Below, one piece after another: positions 1 through 6,044 of a stretch of DNA of 12,085 nucleotides. The stretch comes from Thermoplasmata archaeon (GTDB lineage: Archaea; Thermoplasmatota; Thermoplasmata; SG8-5): NCBI GenBank assembly GCA_023136815.1, contig JAGLQM010000011.1, forward strand, positions 1 to 12,085, written 5' to 3'. The notes below the pieces were generated by a model. The model saw nothing but the letters and a program-made list of their open reading frames with translations. It made no database searches and was not told the DNA's origin. Each line of letters begins with the position of its first letter. Position 1 is the first letter of the stretch. Both the position numbers and the translations under genes were made by a program.

Positions 1-251
1 GAATGGTCCTGTTCTGCATGATTGGCTACTATGTAATCTATGTTTACTTCTATCTTTTTCAGGGCATCGAGCAATTCCTGTTGTTTTTCTGGATCTGCCG
101 TATCAATCAGAGCTGTTTTTTCGTCTCCCTTGACAATGTAGGCATTGTAGCTGGTTCCATCTGGAAGAGGTATAAGCTCGTCAAAAAGGCGGCGGTCCCA
201 GTGTAGGGTGGGTGCTGCGTAAACTCCCTTGGTAATCTCCTTTACTTCCAT
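1..251 (-). CDS. fprA: Flavodiiron protein (A-type flavoprotein), N-terminal part
   Basis: This is the first 83 codons of a gene that runs off the left edge. Flavodiiron proteins reduce O2 to water (or NO to N2O) at a diiron site in a metallo-beta-lactamase fold, using a flavodoxin domain; in archaea the donor is rubredoxin or F420H2. Visible features are the opening VYAAPTLHWDRRLFDELIPL, the stretch DGTSYNAYIVKGDEKTALID typical of the family, and the iron-binding HxExDH motif (NHAEQDH) at residues 77-83. The start at 251 follows the upstream rubredoxin stop by 2 bp, with a weak purine-rich ribosome site. It is the last visible gene of the perR-rubredoxin-rubredoxin operon, so the likely role is oxygen removal with rubredoxin as electron donor. 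The family call is firm; choice between O2 and NO as substrate, and of electron donor, is inference. Confidence 0.9.
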   Translation of the reverse strand, partial: MEVKEITKGVYAAPTLHWDRRLFDELIPLPDGTSYNAYIVKGDEKTALIDTADPEKQQELLDALKKIEVNIDYIVANHAEQDH

Positions 252-253
252 TT

Positions 254-415
254 TCACTCTACCTTTTCAAAATCTTCCTTGCCAACTCCACAAACAGGGC
301 ATACCCAGTCATCTGGAATATCTTCAAAACTTGTTCCTGGTGCTATTCCGCTATCTGGGTCTCCTTTCGCAGGGTCATAAACATACCCACAAACAGTACA
401 TACATAATTATCCAT
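254..415 (-). CDS. Rubredoxin (distal copy, next to flavodiiron gene)
   Basis: A 53-residue one-iron electron carrier of normal rubredoxin length. The Fe(Cys)4 ligands are C6 and C9 ([10 protein letters not shown]) and C39 and C42 (WVCPVCG). The family core [19 protein letters not shown] lies between them. The open frame extends further upstream, but the start at 415 is chosen because a strong GGAGGAG lies just before it and because the homologous N-terminus [10 protein letters not shown] begins there; the extension would only overlap the upstream rubredoxin. The gene is 2 bp from the flavodiiron gene downstream and 2 bp from a second rubredoxin upstream. It probably shuttles electrons to the flavodiiron protein in the cytosol. 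Confidence 0.95.
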   Translation of the reverse strand: MDNYVCTVCGYVYDPAKGDPDSGIAPGTSFEDIPDDWVCPVCGVGKEDFEKVE

Positions 416-417
416 TT

Positions 418-579
418 TTACTCCTCCTTGTCGAAATATTTCTTCATTGCCCCACATAATGGGCAGCGCCATTCTTCAGGTAAATTTTCAAATGCCGTTC
501 CAGGTTCTACGTTGGAATCCGGATCTCCTAACTCAGGGTCGTAGATATATCCACAAACCGTGCACTTGTATTTGTCCAT
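418..579 (-). CDS. Second tandem rubredoxin (promoter-proximal copy)
   Basis: A 53-residue protein, [20 protein letters not shown] onward, with iron-ligand cysteines C6, C9, C39 and C42. It is the same length as the neighbouring rubredoxin and clearly its paralogue. It differs mainly in the loop [17 protein letters not shown] and in the C-terminal tail ([12 protein letters not shown] here, [12 protein letters not shown] in the other). The start at 579 abuts the perR stop codon, with GGAGAAGATTAA as ribosome site. Its own 3' end supplies the GGAGGAG site of the next rubredoxin, so translation is probably coupled. Both copies should be expressed with perR and the flavodiiron gene. Whether they have different redox partners cannot be told from sequence. 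Confidence 0.93.
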   Translation of the reverse strand: MDKYKCTVCGYIYDPELGDPDSNVEPGTAFENLPEEWRCPLCGAMKKYFDKEE

Positions 580-1002
580 TTAATCTTCTCCATTATTCGA
601 TTCCTTGAGGCAACTTGCACAGACTCCCTTGAAATAGCCGTGAACCTCATCAATTCTGTGTCCCCCCACTTCAACTTTTTTGACATTTGGACATTCAATA
701 TCTATGTCAATTATATTGCTGCATATCTTGCAGAGGAAATGGTGATGGGGATTAATATTACTATCGAAACGTGATTCCGAACCTGAAATTGTCAGGGTGT
801 AAACCAGGCCATGTTCATCAAGATGCTGGAGGGTATTGTAAACCGTTGTTTTTGACAGTGAAGGATTGTTATTTTTCAAATTGGAATATATAGTATCCGC
901 TGTAGGATGAGTCCTGTGGGTATCCAGATATTTTAGTATCTCTAGGCGCTGGGGCGTAACCTTGAGGCAGTTCTTCTTCAGAATTTGCACATATTTTTCC
1001 AT
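580..1002 (-). CDS. perR: PerR-type peroxide-sensing repressor (Fur family)
   Basis: 140 residues with an N-terminal winged helix (about 1-78, LSKTTVYNTLQHLDEHGLV being the recognition region) and a C-terminal dimerisation and metal domain. The full set of PerR regulatory-metal ligands can be placed by alignment to Bacillus PerR: H32, D80, H86, H88 and D99. The Asp (not Glu) at D80 is the residue associated with peroxide sensing by metal-catalysed His oxidation. The structural zinc site is C91, C94, C128 and C131. It heads an operon with two rubredoxins and a flavodiiron protein. Start at 1002 has GGTGG upstream. A perfect PerR-box palindrome lies 16 bp before the start, so autoregulation is likely. 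Family assignment is firm; peroxide response is inferred from the ligands and the operator. Confidence 0.9.
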   Translation of the reverse strand: MEKYVQILKKNCLKVTPQRLEILKYLDTHRTHPTADTIYSNLKNNNPSLSKTTVYNTLQHLDEHGLVYTLTISGSESRFDSNINPHHHFLCKICSNIIDIDIECPNVKKVEVGGHRIDEVHGYFKGVCASCLKESNNGED

Positions 1003-1017
1003 CTCGCCACCTTTAAT

Positions 1018-1032
1018 TTGTAATCATTACAA
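1018..1032. promoter_or_regulatory. PerR box (operator) of the perR operon
   Basis: TTGTAATCATTACAA is a perfect 7-1-7 inverted repeat and fits the Bacillus Per-box consensus TTATAATnATTATAA at all but one position per arm. It lies between the putative TATA box and the perR start, about where transcription should begin, so bound repressor would block RNA polymerase at the start site. Confidence 0.85.
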
Positions 1033-1054
1033 TATGATAGTTGAAACAAACAAA

Positions 1055-1064
1055 CTATTTAAAA
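1055..1064. promoter_or_regulatory. Shared TATA box of the divergent perR and sfsA promoters
   Basis: Minus-strand TTTTAAATAG contains the symmetric core TTTAAA (1058-1063). Read to the left it places a start site near 1033, right before the PerR box. Read to the right it places one near 1087, at the sfsA ATG, implying a leaderless sfsA mRNA. This is assigned from spacing only. Confidence 0.55.
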
Positions 1065-1087
1065 CTAGCCCCTTTTAGCCTTCAGTG

Positions 1088-1804
1088 ATGCTTGAATTAC
1101 TTGAAATTCCATGGGACTGTAAAGGCATTCTGAAAGCCAGACCAAATAGATTCCTGGCTATTGTTGATGTTGAGCTTGATGGTAAAATTTTGAAAGACCA
1201 GAAGGTGCATGTCATAGATCCTGGCCGATTGAAGGAGATGCTGTATCCTGGAAACAAGGTTCTTGTGCGCCGCAGAACTGGAGAAAAACGTAAAACACAG
1301 TGGGAAATTATCGCTGCATGGGACAATAACTGGGTGTTGATTAATTCGGGCTATCATCGGACTATTTCAGAAGCAATTCTTAATAATCCAGGAATCTCGC
1401 CATTTGGAAAGCTTGAAGGGTTCAAGGCCGAGGTAGCTGTGGGCCATAGTCGCCTTGATTTTATGCTTGAAAAAAATGGCCGCCAGATAGGTCTGGAAAT
1501 TAAAGGTTGTACTCTTGAGATTGATGATATTGCATTATTTCCTGATGCGCCTACCGAAAGAGGTGCAAAACATGTCCAGACACTGATGGATATTGTTGCC
1601 GACGGCCAGAAAGCAGCAATGATGATTCTCATATTTCAGCCGGGAGTCAGATGCTTCAAACCCAATGAAATAACCGATCCAAAATTTACCGAAATATTCT
1701 GGAGGGCCATGAAGGCGGGCATAGAAGTTTATCCGGTAAAATTGAGCTATGAAGATGGCTCAATTATATTTCATGGGTTAGTTCCGATCTGCGATGGCAC
1801 TTAA
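1088..1804 (+). CDS. sfsA: SfsA family protein
   Basis: 238 residues counted from the ATG; a GTG directly before it is an alternative start. SfsA proteins have an N-terminal OB-like DNA-binding region and a C-terminal nuclease-like domain. The bacterial name (sugar fermentation stimulation) reflects an old phenotype, and the biochemical role is not settled. Seen here: the N-terminal region with RPNRFLAIVDVELDGK and VHVIDPGRLKEML, then the nuclease-like core SRLDFML (about 121-127), LEIKGCTL (about 136-143) and the signature FPDAPTERGAKHVQTL (about 151-166), ending in the usual GIEVYPVKL. Length is normal. It is divergent from perR and may be leaderless. It ends 10 bp from the convergent ogg stop codon. 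Family assignment is very firm; function is not. Confidence 0.93.
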   Translation: MLELLEIPWDCKGILKARPNRFLAIVDVELDGKILKDQKVHVIDPGRLKEMLYPGNKVLVRRRTGEKRKTQWEIIAAWDNNWVLINSGYHRTISEAILNNPGISPFGKLEGFKAEVAVGHSRLDFMLEKNGRQIGLEIKGCTLEIDDIALFPDAPTERGAKHVQTLMDIVADGQKAAMMILIFQPGVRCFKPNEITDPKFTEIFWRAMKAGIEVYPVKLSYEDGSIIFHGLVPICDGT

Positions 1805-1814
1805 AAGTGCATCA

Positions 1815-2483
1815 TCACTTGAAAATCTCTCCTGCTTCCTTGTACCACAGAAGCAGATCTAGATGGTTCATTGGAATCTCAACTTTCCTGGAAAACTCGA
1901 CCATATTTTCTTCTATCCCCAGGTAATTTTTCCTGGAGATAGTGGCCGGAATTTCCCTGATAACTCCAAGGGAAACAAGATTTCGCAGGATGTGGCGGTC
2001 CAGAATTGCAAGTTTATGGCCCATGCCGATGTTCCTTAGGAAGTGACTCGATTCCTTGTACCCCAGGCCATTGATGTTCTCCACAAGCCATTCCCTGGCA
2101 TCCTCTGGGTCTGGAAATCCTGCAAGGGTGGATTTAAGGGTATGGCTGCCCTGGAAGAAATTATATCTGGCCTTTATGACTCGTTCTGCCTTGGTATTGT
2201 GGAATCTTACTCCGGTCATTGTGGCAGCAATTTCATGCTGGCTTCCGTTCATTAGAAAGCCTTTACTCTCCAGCCGTTCAACTGCATTCCAGCAGGACTT
2301 GGCTTTACTCTGGGGGGTGAAAATACAGAATACCAGTTCAGCAAATATATCCTGGTCGGTTCCATTGAGCCAGATTTGTTGGAATTCATTGAGTCTTGAT
2401 TCGATATCCGGTTCAATTTGAGCATGTATTTTCTTGATATTGATGATAGCGGCTTGGGTCATATTGATCTTAGAATTTTCCAT
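1815..2483 (-). CDS. ogg: Archaeal 8-oxoguanine DNA glycosylase/AP lyase (Ogg2 type)
   Basis: 222 residues. Ogg2 enzymes excise 8-oxoguanine and cut the abasic site by beta-elimination. The helix-hairpin-helix core is VENINGLGYKESSHFLRNIG with catalytic lysine K143, followed by LAILDRHILRNL with catalytic aspartate D162. The protein ends in lysine (K222), and a C-terminal lysine is known to help Ogg2 enzymes tell 8-oxoguanine from guanine. The start at 2483 overlaps the end of the upstream response-regulator gene by 14 nt and has AAAGGA before it; the internal ATG at codon 8 would remove the overlap and is possible. The overlap suggests one transcript with the REC-hemerythrin regulator, joining oxygen or redox sensing with repair of oxidised DNA. 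Confidence 0.92.
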   Translation of the reverse strand: MENSKINMTQAAIINIKKIHAQIEPDIESRLNEFQQIWLNGTDQDIFAELVFCIFTPQSKAKSCWNAVERLESKGFLMNGSQHEIAATMTGVRFHNTKAERVIKARYNFFQGSHTLKSTLAGFPDPEDAREWLVENINGLGYKESSHFLRNIGMGHKLAILDRHILRNLVSLGVIREIPATISRKNYLGIEENMVEFSRKVEIPMNHLDLLLWYKEAGEIFK

Positions 2484-3480
2484 TTTCCTTTATACGGAGT
2501 ATCTTTTCCAGCTGCTGGACGGTCTCCATTCTGGCTTCAATCTTTTCAGTGCCGATTTTGTCCTCAACCATCTTGAAGTCTGCCATTATTTTGACTATAT
2601 CTTCATCTGTAAAATAGCGCTGTGTGAACGGAAGGAAAACATCTTCCTCTCTGGCCGCATGGAACCGTATCAAGGTCAGGTATCTGGATATATCATTCTT
2701 CAATTGGAGCATAGATTTGCGATTGTCGTCATCATATTCACTGGCTGACTTCTGAACAGCTATCAAAATATCCTTAATTAACTCATGTTCGCGCATTATT
2801 TGGGTGAGGGATGAGCGTGTGTAAAGCTGGGTTGTTTTTCCGTGAATGATTTTTGCTCTTTCGATGAATCTTTCGATGTAATAATATTCCTTGCGCTCAT
2901 GCAAGTCCCAGTTAAGCAGGAAAATCGATGATGCGGCCCAGTTAATAAGCTTCTTTGGCAGGGGAACTCCTTCATCAAGCATATTGGCTACAATTTCAAG
3001 AACGCCGGTCATCCTATGGATAAGCACATGCTCTTTGTTCAGAACTACAACAGGTTCGGTGTCCTTCTCAATTGACGATTTGGCATCTGGTGGATTTTTT
3101 AATTTAGCTTGCAAAATCTTCTTGGCAATGGCAATTCTGGAAAGAACTATATCCGCAGAATACGGTTTCATGATGAAATCCTCGGCACCGGCATCCATTC
3201 CTTCAATCAAATTTCTGGCAACATTCTTACCAGACACCAGAACTAAATATGAAATATGGCCGATGGCAGAATCCTTATCGCGAATTTTTTGGCATAATTC
3301 CAATCCCCCAATTCCAGGCATATCCCAGTCAATAAATACAATGTCTGCTTGCTCTTCATTGTAAAGGGCCAGTGCCTGAGTACCGTCCTTGGCAGCCCTA
3401 ACTTTATAGCCTTTGTTTTCTAGTATTTCTTTAAGCTCGTCACGAGATTTTTTGTAATCGTCGGCAATTAATATTTTCAT
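2470..3480 (-). CDS. Response regulator with C-terminal hemerythrin-like domain
   Basis: 336 residues. Residues 1-120 are a receiver domain with the acidic pair D7/D8, phospho-acceptor D51 (FIDWDMPG), S83 and K105 (MKPYS). After a charged linker (about 125-145) comes an all-helical region with the spacing of a hemerythrin/HHE four-helix bundle: a His in helix 1 (H151 or H155), HxxxE in helix 2 (H194, E198), a His in helix 3 (H232) and HxxxE in helix 4 (H274, E278, in RFHAAREEDVFLP). These could form a non-haem diiron site binding O2 or NO, or sensing redox state. No DNA-binding or enzymatic output domain is visible, and no histidine kinase gene lies in the window. The start at 3480 has a G6 ribosome site. 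It overlaps ogg downstream. REC is firm; the hemerythrin call rests on ligand pattern and helix layout. Confidence 0.85.
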   Translation of the reverse strand: MKILIADDYKKSRDELKEILENKGYKVRAAKDGTQALALYNEEQADIVFIDWDMPGIGGLELCQKIRDKDSAIGHISYLVLVSGKNVARNLIEGMDAGAEDFIMKPYSADIVLSRIAIAKKILQAKLKNPPDAKSSIEKDTEPVVVLNKEHVLIHRMTGVLEIVANMLDEGVPLPKKLINWAASSIFLLNWDLHERKEYYYIERFIERAKIIHGKTTQLYTRSSLTQIMREHELIKDILIAVQKSASEYDDDNRKSMLQLKNDISRYLTLIRFHAAREEDVFLPFTQRYFTDEDIVKIMADFKMVEDKIGTEKIEARMETVQQLEKILRIKENGKF

Positions 3481-3548
3481 TTTTTTACCCCCCTGCGTAG
3501 TATAGAATGTTAATTCACTCGTCTAAAACCTTTTTCCCGATTTAGCCA

Positions 3549-3585
3549 AAATTTAACAGTTGAACCATTTATCCATGTCAAATTT
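3549..3585 (-). promoter_or_regulatory. Spaced palindrome with central TATA, upstream of the REC-hemerythrin gene
   Basis: On the plus strand AAATTTAACA and TGTCAAATTT form a 10-bp inverted repeat with one mismatch, separated by 17 bp (core half-sites 19 bp apart). In the gene's direction the centre reads GGATAAAT, a TATA-like core that would start transcription near 3545. The same half-sites and spacing recur at 4269-4299 and twice before acs. The remaining 3481-3648 gap shows only a G-rich ribosome site and AT-rich DNA. Confidence 0.5.
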
Positions 3586-3648
3586 GGGTTTTATGAAGTT
3601 TAAATATTGTTTCCAGGTCATCGTCTGCCAGCATTGAAATTTAATCTC

Positions 3649-3948
3649 CTATAACTCGCCTACCCTGGAACGGTCCTTGAGCTCTCCTATCTTGCCCTTG
3701 TTCCAGCCCTCTATCTTGCTGAAGTAGCCAGTCACTCGAGTCATGTGCTCAATGTTTCTGCCCTGATGTGTTGCCACGATAAGATCGTTCAGTTCCGTGC
3801 TGGCTATGGCCTCATTTGTGAAGTGAGTCTCTGTGTCAAAGGTCTTGTTCTTGACATAAATGCCATTCTTACCGCCCAATGGGGCCTCTGCCATGTCAAA
3901 GTGTTCTTCTTCCGATTGTAAAAATCCTATAAATTCTTGTCTGTCCAT
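3649..3948 (-). CDS. Stand-alone glycyl-radical domain protein, NrdD-like
   Basis: 99 residues. The C-terminal half matches the end of anaerobic (class III) ribonucleotide reductase NrdD: RVTGYFSKIEGWNKGKIGEL followed by KDR, where G74 corresponds to the radical-bearing glycine. There is no room for the ten-stranded barrel with its active-site cysteine, and the zinc-ribbon cysteines that precede the motif in NrdD are missing (the protein has no cysteine). It may be a spare-part cofactor like E. coli GrcA/YfiD, which rescues damaged pyruvate formate-lyase, or the separate radical subunit of a split NrdD. The nearest upstream gene encodes an NrdG-like activase, which fits either. Start at 3948 is chosen because AGAAGGG lies 6 nt before it; an ATG at 3954 sits directly on that site. 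Frequent AAG/GAC/TTC/AAC codons suggest good expression. Confidence 0.75.
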   Translation of the reverse strand: MDRQEFIGFLQSEEEHFDMAEAPLGGKNGIYVKNKTFDTETHFTNEAIASTELNDLIVATHQGRNIEHMTRVTGYFSKIEGWNKGKIGELKDRSRVGEL

Positions 3949-3970
3949 GTACATCCCTTCTGTCTTTATA

Positions 3971-4012
3971 GTTGAATATTTAACCTTTGAGATTTTAGAA
4001 TACGTATTCAAC
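3971..4012. promoter_or_regulatory. Inverted repeats in front of the glycyl-radical gene
   Basis: GTTGAATA (3971-3978) and TATTCAAC (4005-4012) form a perfect 8-bp inverted repeat with a 26-bp spacer. Inside the right arm lies the perfect palindrome GAATACGTATTC (3998-4009), and overlapping the left arm is a minus-strand TATA-like TTAAATATTC. This is a plausible operator/promoter for the gene starting at 3948; no regulator can be named. Confidence 0.4.
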
Positions 4013-4147
4013 ATATAGATTACGAACCTGATGAATCTCAATAGATAGATTTGTAACTATAATCAGGCAAACATATAAGGTAGCTTACACATATAAATGG
4101 ACTCCCTATTTTGGAACGCAAATCTGACATGAACATAAAATTCATAC

Positions 4148-4273
4148 TATCTTTGAGGCGTTGCCCTTAAATTACTCAAAACCAGTATACATCGGAATTT
4201 TGATGTAAAAAATCCTTGATTTTCGGCTTTTCTTTTTTCATCTAATAATTTTAAGGGCAACGCCTATCTTTGA
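4148..4273. mobile_element. MITE-like element with flanking target-site duplication
   Basis: A 108-bp non-coding element (4157-4264) is bounded by perfect 15-bp terminal inverted repeats, GGCGTTGCCCTTAAA at 4157-4171 and its reverse complement at 4250-4264. It is flanked on both sides by the identical 9-bp direct repeat TATCTTTGA (4148-4156 and 4265-4273), as expected of a target-site duplication. It has no coding capacity, so it must have been moved by a transposase elsewhere; the 9-bp duplication limits the source IS families but I do not assign one. It lies in the nrdG to glycyl-radical intergenic region, and its right duplication overlaps a regulatory half-site. The rest of 4042-4334 holds AT-rich promoter-like DNA and no gene. 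Confidence 0.85.
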
Positions 4274-4299
4274 CGAATCGTTAAATATCAACTATCAAG
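4269..4299. promoter_or_regulatory. Spaced palindrome next to the MITE (third locus of the motif)
   Basis: TTTGAC (4269-4274), 19 bp, then ATCAAG (4294-4299), a degenerate form of TTTGAC-N19-GTCAAA. The spacer contains TTAAATAT and ends in TCAACT, as in the acs copy at 11701-11731. A lone related left site, AACGCAAATCTGACA, lies at 4115-4129 on the other side of the MITE and closely matches AACGCAAATTTGACA before acs. Confidence 0.4.
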
Positions 4300-4334
4300 T
4301 TAGGATTTAAGTGTATGGCTATTCTATAATCTAA

Positions 4335-5054
4335 CTATGTAATAAGCTCACCAAGTTCCTTGAGTCCCCGGATTTTTAACTTTCCAACATATTCTTCACA
4401 AGCACCGGCTATATCAATTACTTCTTCATGTGTAAAGGGTTTGACATTCTTTAATTCCGGGTTCCAGGGATTGGTTGGGTTAAACTGCTGCAATACCAGG
4501 TATTCGTTCTTCCCGAGGTATTTAGCTATGTCTACAATATCCTCCTTGGTATGGATGGTTGGCACCATGGTGGTACGAAATTCATGAGAGATACCAGAAT
4601 TGCGTATAAAATCTATACTGGCCTTAATCATCTCAATATCTGGCTGAATAGCTACAGCACGAGAATATCTTTCATCAAGGGGCATCTTGAAATCCATGGC
4701 AATATAATCCAGAAGATCCTTTTCGACGAGGTGTTTGATTATTTCTGGACGAGTGCCGTTGGTGTCCAATTTAGCCTTCAGGCCCATGTTCTTTACTTCT
4801 CGGAGTAATTTTTCAAGGCCTGGTTCCAGGGTCGGCTCACCCCCGGTGATGCACACTCCATCAATGAAATCCCCATGCGTCTCCATATATTCCTTTATTT
4901 TCTGCCAGTCTTTCTCGGGGTATTTCTCCAGATTCTCCATAAAGCCCCAGTTATGGCAGAATGGGCATTTAAAATTGCATCTGGATGTGAACAATACAGT
5001 AACTATCTGGCCGTCCCAGTCCAGGAATGAGGTGGGGGTTATTCCATGTATCAT
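4335..5054 (-). CDS. nrdG: Anaerobic ribonucleotide reductase activating protein (NrdG2-like radical SAM)
   Basis: 239 residues. The radical-SAM [4Fe-4S] motif CxxxCxxC is at C26, C30 and C33 (RCNFKCPFCHN), followed by the SAM-binding GGEP motif at 71-74 (CITGGEPTLEPGLEKLL) and KLDTNGTRPEII. The arrangement fits the NrdG2-type subfamily of anaerobic ribonucleoside-triphosphate reductase activases, which generate the glycyl radical on NrdD. No complete nrdD is in the window, but the next gene downstream encodes an isolated NrdD-like glycyl-radical domain, a fitting substrate. The start at 5054 has GGTGAG 8 nt upstream. It lies 51 bp from carbamate kinase, from which it may be read through. The substrate is inferred; the related PFL-activase-like enzymes are the alternative. 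Confidence 0.85.
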   Translation of the reverse strand: MIHGITPTSFLDWDGQIVTVLFTSRCNFKCPFCHNWGFMENLEKYPEKDWQKIKEYMETHGDFIDGVCITGGEPTLEPGLEKLLREVKNMGLKAKLDTNGTRPEIIKHLVEKDLLDYIAMDFKMPLDERYSRAVAIQPDIEMIKASIDFIRNSGISHEFRTTMVPTIHTKEDIVDIAKYLGKNEYLVLQQFNPTNPWNPELKNVKPFTHEEVIDIAGACEEYVGKLKIRGLKELGELIT

Positions 5055-5105
5055 GTGCTCTCACCAACTAGGAATGGAATGGAAACTAATAGCTTTATCT
5101 CTGAA

Positions 5106-6044
5106 TTATGGGATTATTTGAGTGCCAGCTTCTCCCTTGATGGCTTCTACAATGAATTCCGGAGAGGTTATTATTACTCTTTTTCCGCCATTCTCAAGGA
5201 ACTCAATGGCAGCTTCTATCTTGGGGCCCATTGAACCCGGAGGGAACTGGCCTTCGGCAAAATATTGCCTTGCCTGGGCAAGGGTCATTGAATCTATCTG
5301 TACCTCATCTGGCTTGCCGAAATTTATGGACACTCTGTCCACGCTAGTTAATATGATAAATTCGTCCAGATCAAGCTGCTGGGCCAGTTTGGAGGAGGCA
5401 TAGTCCTTGTCAATAACCGCTTCAACACCGTCAAGGGTGCCGTCATCAAGTTCAATGACGGGCAGTCCGCCGCCGCCGCATGCAATGACGATTTTTCCTT
5501 TCTCCAGTAAATGGCCAATCGTGTCCTTCTCAACAATTCTGATTGGCTTTGGGGACGGAACAACCCTGCGCCAGCCACGGCCACTGTCCTCAACGACATC
5601 CCATCCATCCTCTGCAACTTTCAAATCAATATTTTTCTTGGAAAAAAACTGACCGATTGGTTTTGTGGGTTTCTGGAATAAGATGGAGTTCTTGTCAACG
5701 ACCACCTGGGTTATGATTGTGACAGTGTCAATCCCCAGACCTTTCTTTTTCACGGAGTTCTGCATGGTCTGCTGGAGCATATAGCCCATTGAGCCAACGG
5801 TTTCAGCTACGCAAACACCCAGGGGATGTGGCGGTATTATTTTGCGGGCGTTCTCATGCCTGCGGAGTGCGAAGCCAACCTGGGGACCATTGCCGTGGGT
5901 AAGAATGAATTTGTAGTTCAATTTTATCAGCTGAATAAGCTGGTCGCAGGTTTCTCTGGCATTTGTAAACTGCATGGTTATTGTACCTTCCTCGCCAGAT
6001 TTAATTAATGCGTTTCCACCGATTGCTATAATTGCTGTAGTTAT
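5106..6044 (-). CDS. arcC: Carbamate kinase, apparent AUA start codon
   Basis: 312 residues if started at the ATA codon at 6044. Carbamate kinase interconverts ATP plus carbamate with ADP plus carbamoyl phosphate. Family motifs in order: IAIGGNALIKSGEEGTI (GGNA at 9-12), THGNGPQVG (49-57), CGGGGLPVI (189-197), VIDKDYASSKLA (about 210-221) and PPGSMGPKIEAAIEFL (about 268 on). The first in-frame ATG, at 5975, would remove the essential GGNA loop and cannot be the real start. No in-frame ATG, GTG or TTG is seen from there up to the ribosome site. ATA at 6042-6044 sits 5 nt after a GGGGGG ribosome site, exactly where family members begin. A single-base error in an ATG is the alternative. It could serve arginine/agmatine-type fermentation or carbamoyl-phosphate supply; no partner gene is nearby. 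Confidence 0.92.
   Translation of the reverse strand: MTTAIIAIGGNALIKSGEEGTITMQFTNARETCDQLIQLIKLNYKFILTHGNGPQVGFALRRHENARKIIPPHPLGVCVAETVGSMGYMLQQTMQNSVKKKGLGIDTVTIITQVVVDKNSILFQKPTKPIGQFFSKKNIDLKVAEDGWDVVEDSGRGWRRVVPSPKPIRIVEKDTIGHLLEKGKIVIACGGGGLPVIELDDGTLDGVEAVIDKDYASSKLAQQLDLDEFIILTSVDRVSINFGKPDEVQIDSMTLAQARQYFAEGQFPPGSMGPKIEAAIEFLENGGKRVIITSPEFIVEAIKGEAGTQIIP

Noticed and set aside
3..206. Plus-strand ORF at the left edge
   Set aside because: It is the antisense shadow of the flavodiiron gene, whose HxExDH motif and family sequence are on the minus strand.
254..472. Longer rubredoxin start at 472 (72 residues)
   Set aside because: The extra 19 residues are an out-of-frame reading of the upstream rubredoxin; the ATG at 415 has a strong GGAGGAG site.
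1805..1820. AAGTG-CATCAT-CACTT hairpin between sfsA and ogg as a shared terminator
   Set aside because: The stem is only 5 bp, lies mostly in the ogg coding end and has no T-tract on either side.
2043..2421. Plus-strand ORFs opposite ogg, and similar ORFs opposite nrdG, arcC and truA
   Set aside because: They are antisense frames kept open by the coding bias of well-identified genes.
4051..4065. TTGTAACTATAATCA as a possible second PerR box before the glycyl-radical gene
   Set aside because: Several positions of the palindrome are lost and the arms do not pair well; AT-rich DNA gives such matches by chance.
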